DNA of 7,507 nucleotides. Source: Thermoplasmata archaeon (GTDB lineage: Archaea > Thermoplasmatota > Thermoplasmata > Thermoplasmatales > Thermoplasmataceae). Shown here piece by piece: positions 5,822 through 7,507 of the stretch. Under the pieces are notes generated by a model, which saw only the letters and a program-made list of their open reading frames with translations, was not told the DNA's origin and did not search any database. The stretch spans positions 1-7,507 of the forward strand of contig JAJZXP010000337.1 of the NCBI GenBank assembly GCA_021806345.1, given 5' to 3'. The first letter of the stretch is position 1. The number at the start of each line of letters is the position of its first letter. A program made the position numbers and the translations under genes.

Positions 5822-6849
5822 ACCCCGTAAGCCCACGTCAGATTAACTGGCTAAGGCAGTTAAGCATTGCGTCCCGGGATGAAATAAAGGTTATGCTGCA
5901 ACCTGCAACCACATGGATTGAACTATTCGATGTGATTCAGCATGTTCCCTCAAAGCCGATCCATTCCAGGACGATTCTAAGAAACGAATTGATCCTTGAG
6001 ATCGATAACGATAACTGGAATGTTGTAAGGGATGGTACCAGAGACATACTCACGTATCTGAAACAATGGGGCGCTAAGGACTCATATTATCTCAGCTATT
6101 CCGGCAATCGCTCCATCCATGTGCATGTTTTCACAGACTGGACCAGTGTGGAAATAGCTGAGGATACAGCAGAGTTGATCAATGGTCATGACGATGTGTT
6201 ATCCAGTATGAAGGCCTATTGGACAAGGCAATTCAATCTTGCAACTGGTGCATCCCTTGATACGCAGCTGACAGGAAGGCATCTTATCAGGATGGAAGGG
6301 GGATTCAATGAGAAATCTCATAAATTCTGCACCATGATTGATGATATTCCTGAGGACAAGCCCCAATATTATGAAATAACCATCCCCGATAGATTGCCCC
6401 CTTCAACCTGGAACCTTTCCAGATTCACCAGTGAGATCAACTCATTCCTTAGGATCCATTATAAGCCCAAGCCGGTTTTTCAATACAATCATGGGAAACC
6501 CTTCAATCCTGAATCTTTAATCGACATTCTCAGACCAGTCTATATCCCGGGGCATCGGCACATGCTGGTATTATGTATTGCCGGATGGTTGAAGCGCCAT
6601 GGTATTGCAGAGGTACAAACCAGAGAGATCATAAGGCAGTTGAATCCCCGTGATCTTACGCCCGCTAAGACCATGGGAACCATAAAAGGTGTGTACAAGG
6701 CATCGGAAACCGACAAGATCCCGGGATTTCATAAACTCATATCGATCATTGATGAACTGGTAATCCAGAATGAAATAAGCCAGTTCACAGCAGATCAGGT
6801 CAAGACATCATTGAAGAATGTATCGAAGCCTAACGGGGTGACGGCATGA
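5818..6849 (+). CDS. Archaeo-eukaryotic primase (AEP) with PriCT-like C-terminal region, 343 aa
   Basis: All three AEP motifs are visible. Motif I is LILEIDNDNW with D63 and D65. Motif II is SGNRSIHVHVF, giving S99-x-H101. Motif III is D148 in LDTQLTGRHLIRMEGG, followed by FNEKSHKF, which parallels the HLIR-x-P-G-S-LHGKTG segment of archaeal PriS. The enzyme would make short primers, and possibly extend DNA, with two metal ions. Residues about 245-305 (RHMLVLCIAGWLKRHGI, then EIIRQLNP) resemble the helical PriCT domain that follows plasmid and phage primases. Residues 1-45 form a small helical N-terminal piece. PriS-like enzymes of cells pair with PriL; no PriL-type gene is present, fitting a self-contained mobile-element primase. 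It is coupled to the ATPase before it and the 62-aa gene after it by ATGA overlaps. Confidence 0.85.
   Translation: MNPVSPRQINWLRQLSIASRDEIKVMLQPATTWIELFDVIQHVPSKPIHSRTILRNELILEIDNDNWNVVRDGTRDILTYLKQWGAKDSYYLSYSGNRSIHVHVFTDWTSVEIAEDTAELINGHDDVLSSMKAYWTRQFNLATGASLDTQLTGRHLIRMEGGFNEKSHKFCTMIDDIPEDKPQYYEITIPDRLPPSTWNLSRFTSEINSFLRIHYKPKPVFQYNHGKPFNPESLIDILRPVYIPGHRHMLVLCIAGWLKRHGIAEVQTREIIRQLNPRDLTPAKTMGTIKGVYKASETDKIPGFHKLISIIDELVIQNEISQFTADQVKTSLKNVSKPNGVTA
6835..6841 (+). promoter_or_regulatory. Ribosome binding site for the 62-aa gene
   Basis: GGGGTGA ends 4 bases before ATG 6846, the same sequence and spacing as at the primase start. It supports translation of the short gene. Confidence 0.6.
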
Positions 6850-7034
6850 GCATTCCCAGGGCAACCGACCCACAAAAAAGGGCGCTGAAGAATCTGATGT
6901 ACAGCACCCAGAATATTACATGTGTCCTTGAGTTCATGGAAAATCATGGCAAGCGATACCTGAACGAATTAAGCGTTACTGAGGCAAGAGATCTCTTATC
7001 CGCATTGCTTGGGAAGGAGGGAACCCGGGCATGA
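6846..7034 (+). CDS. Small helical protein, 62 aa, resembling an accessory domain of phage DNA-metabolism proteins
   Basis: The pattern is a Thr-x-x-Gln/Lys start (ATDPQKRALKNLMYS), a middle helix (CVLEFMENHG), then an L-(S/T)-x-x-E-A helix (LNELSVTEARDLLSALLG). I recall similar small helical domains at the C-termini of phage recombination, primase and other DNA-metabolism proteins, where a T-x-x-Q helix is followed by LT-x-x-EAS-x-LI. Here the domain would be a stand-alone protein. The primase N-terminus (SPRQINWLRQL) may be a related module. Its role is unknown; partner binding within the replication complex is a reasonable guess. It overlaps the genes on both sides by ATGA. Confidence 0.6.
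   Translation: MSIPRATDPQKRALKNLMYSTQNITCVLEFMENHGKRYLNELSVTEARDLLSALLGKEGTRA
7016..7021 (+). promoter_or_regulatory. Ribosome binding site for the 96-aa gene
   Basis: GGAGGG ends 9 bases before ATG 7031, the same sequence and spacing as before the ATPase gene. It supports the start at the ATGA overlap. Confidence 0.65.
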
Positions 7035-7321
7035 TAGCACAAACCCACATTGAATCCATCAGCCCCTATGACACTCTAAAAAGGTACAGGGGGGGGAAGG
7101 TAAAGGTTGCCGGTGGGGATCTGATGCCAATGCCGGATATTACAGTCCATTATTTTTCAAAGGACAGCGAGGGGCACGCTAAAATGCCCGGAAGTGAGAG
7201 CATGGAAAAGGGAAAAACAGTAAAGAACACAAGGAGGAGATTGGTAAGCCTTATCCCTCCAGTGATAAGGAGAAGGCTTGATGCACTGAAGAAGAAGGTT
7301 GCGGGGGCGTCAAAAGAATGA
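7031..7321 (+). CDS. Uncharacterised basic protein, 96 aa
   Basis: No family was recognised. The N-terminal half is mixed polar and apolar with Gly and Met-Pro turns (GGDLMPMPDITVHYF, residues 28-42). A charged linker follows, then a basic C-terminal region with two Arg/Lys clusters (NTRRRL and VIRRRLDALKKKV, 66-90) that could form a nucleic-acid-binding helix. There is no signal peptide or membrane segment. The strong ribosome site and ATGA overlaps with both neighbours show it is a real member of the operon. A role with the primase or the Sm-like protein is only suggested by position. Confidence 0.65.
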   Translation: MIAQTHIESISPYDTLKRYRGGKVKVAGGDLMPMPDITVHYFSKDSEGHAKMPGSESMEKGKTVKNTRRRLVSLIPPVIRRRLDALKKKVAGASKE

Positions 7322-7507
7322 TAATGCCGGAAACAAAGAAGAAAGACTGGAAAGACCACGACAGGGATGCCCGTTCCGATGAACCGAGGAACTACAGCAA
7401 TCCCGATCCGTTGAACTGCGGACTGGAAGGAAAGTCGGTGACCGTCACACTGGTGAACGGGAGAATCGAATCCGGGAAGCTCGTAAAAGCGGGTCAGTAT
7501 TTCATTG
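7318..7507 (+). CDS. Sm/LSm-like RNA-binding protein, C-terminus cut by window end
   Basis: This is 63 residues from ATG 7318, running off the right edge. Residues 36-63 match the first Sm motif: L36 and G38 (LEGKSV), alternating apolar residues (VTVTLV), the NG turn (N47-G48), then SGKLVKAGQYFI with G53, L55 and Y61. Sm and LSm proteins form six- or seven-membered rings that bind U-rich or A-rich RNA; archaeal versions are SmAPs, and Hfq is the bacterial relative. The first 35 residues are a charged, probably disordered extension absent from compact SmAPs. The start at 7318 is chosen for the ATGA overlap with the 96-aa gene; ATG 7324 is possible, and the ribosome site (GGGGG, 7303-7307) is weak. 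The second Sm motif lies outside the window, so the call rests on half the domain. Confidence 0.6.
   Translation, partial: MIMPETKKKDWKDHDRDARSDEPRNYSNPDPLNCGLEGKSVTVTLVNGRIESGKLVKAGQYFI

Overview
The window looks archaeal, most likely euryarchaeal and possibly Thermoplasmata-like; the lineage is inference. The evidence is an archaeo-eukaryotic-type primase, a probable RIO1-family kinase start, TATA boxes centred about 26 bases before start codons (leaderless transcripts), GGAGG or GGTGA ribosome sites inside an operon, and an AGA/AGG/ATA-rich codon style. No rRNA, tRNA, CRISPR array, integrase or complete insertion sequence was found.

Layout. Positions 1-156 (minus) hold the first 52 codons of a probable RIO1-type kinase, an ordinary chromosomal gene cut by the window edge. 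Positions 157-482 are intergenic, with a perfect 8-bp hairpin. Positions 483-1274 (plus) encode an AT-rich, solitary protein with a PD-(D/E)xK-like nuclease pattern. Positions 1275-1885 have no intact gene but hold a stop-interrupted remnant of a hydrophobic protein on the minus strand. Positions 1886-2953 (minus) encode an unrecognised 355-aa helical protein, transcribed divergently from the block to its right.

From 3044 to the right edge, seven plus-strand genes form one tightly packed operon: a ribbon-helix-helix regulator (88 aa), a 47-aa charged protein, a 796-aa AAA+ ATPase with a winged helix, an AEP primase with a PriCT-like C-terminal region (343 aa), a 62-aa helical protein, a 96-aa basic protein, and an Sm/LSm-like protein cut by the window end. 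The first junction overlaps by 20 bases and each later one is an ATGA overlap. This reads as the replication module of a plasmid, virus or integrated element: the RHH protein would control expression or copy number, the ATPase would recognise or open the origin, and the primase would start synthesis.

The most striking signal is an iteron-like array inside the ATPase gene (5165-5300): ten perfect GATAACC heptamers, including four perfect tandem 18-bp units, with inverted copies at 5341-5365. It is in frame and encodes an Asn/Asp-rich linker. It may be the replication origin embedded in its own replication gene, comparable in layout to lambda ori within gene O. An Sm-like RNA-binding protein at the end of a replication operon is the second unusual point.
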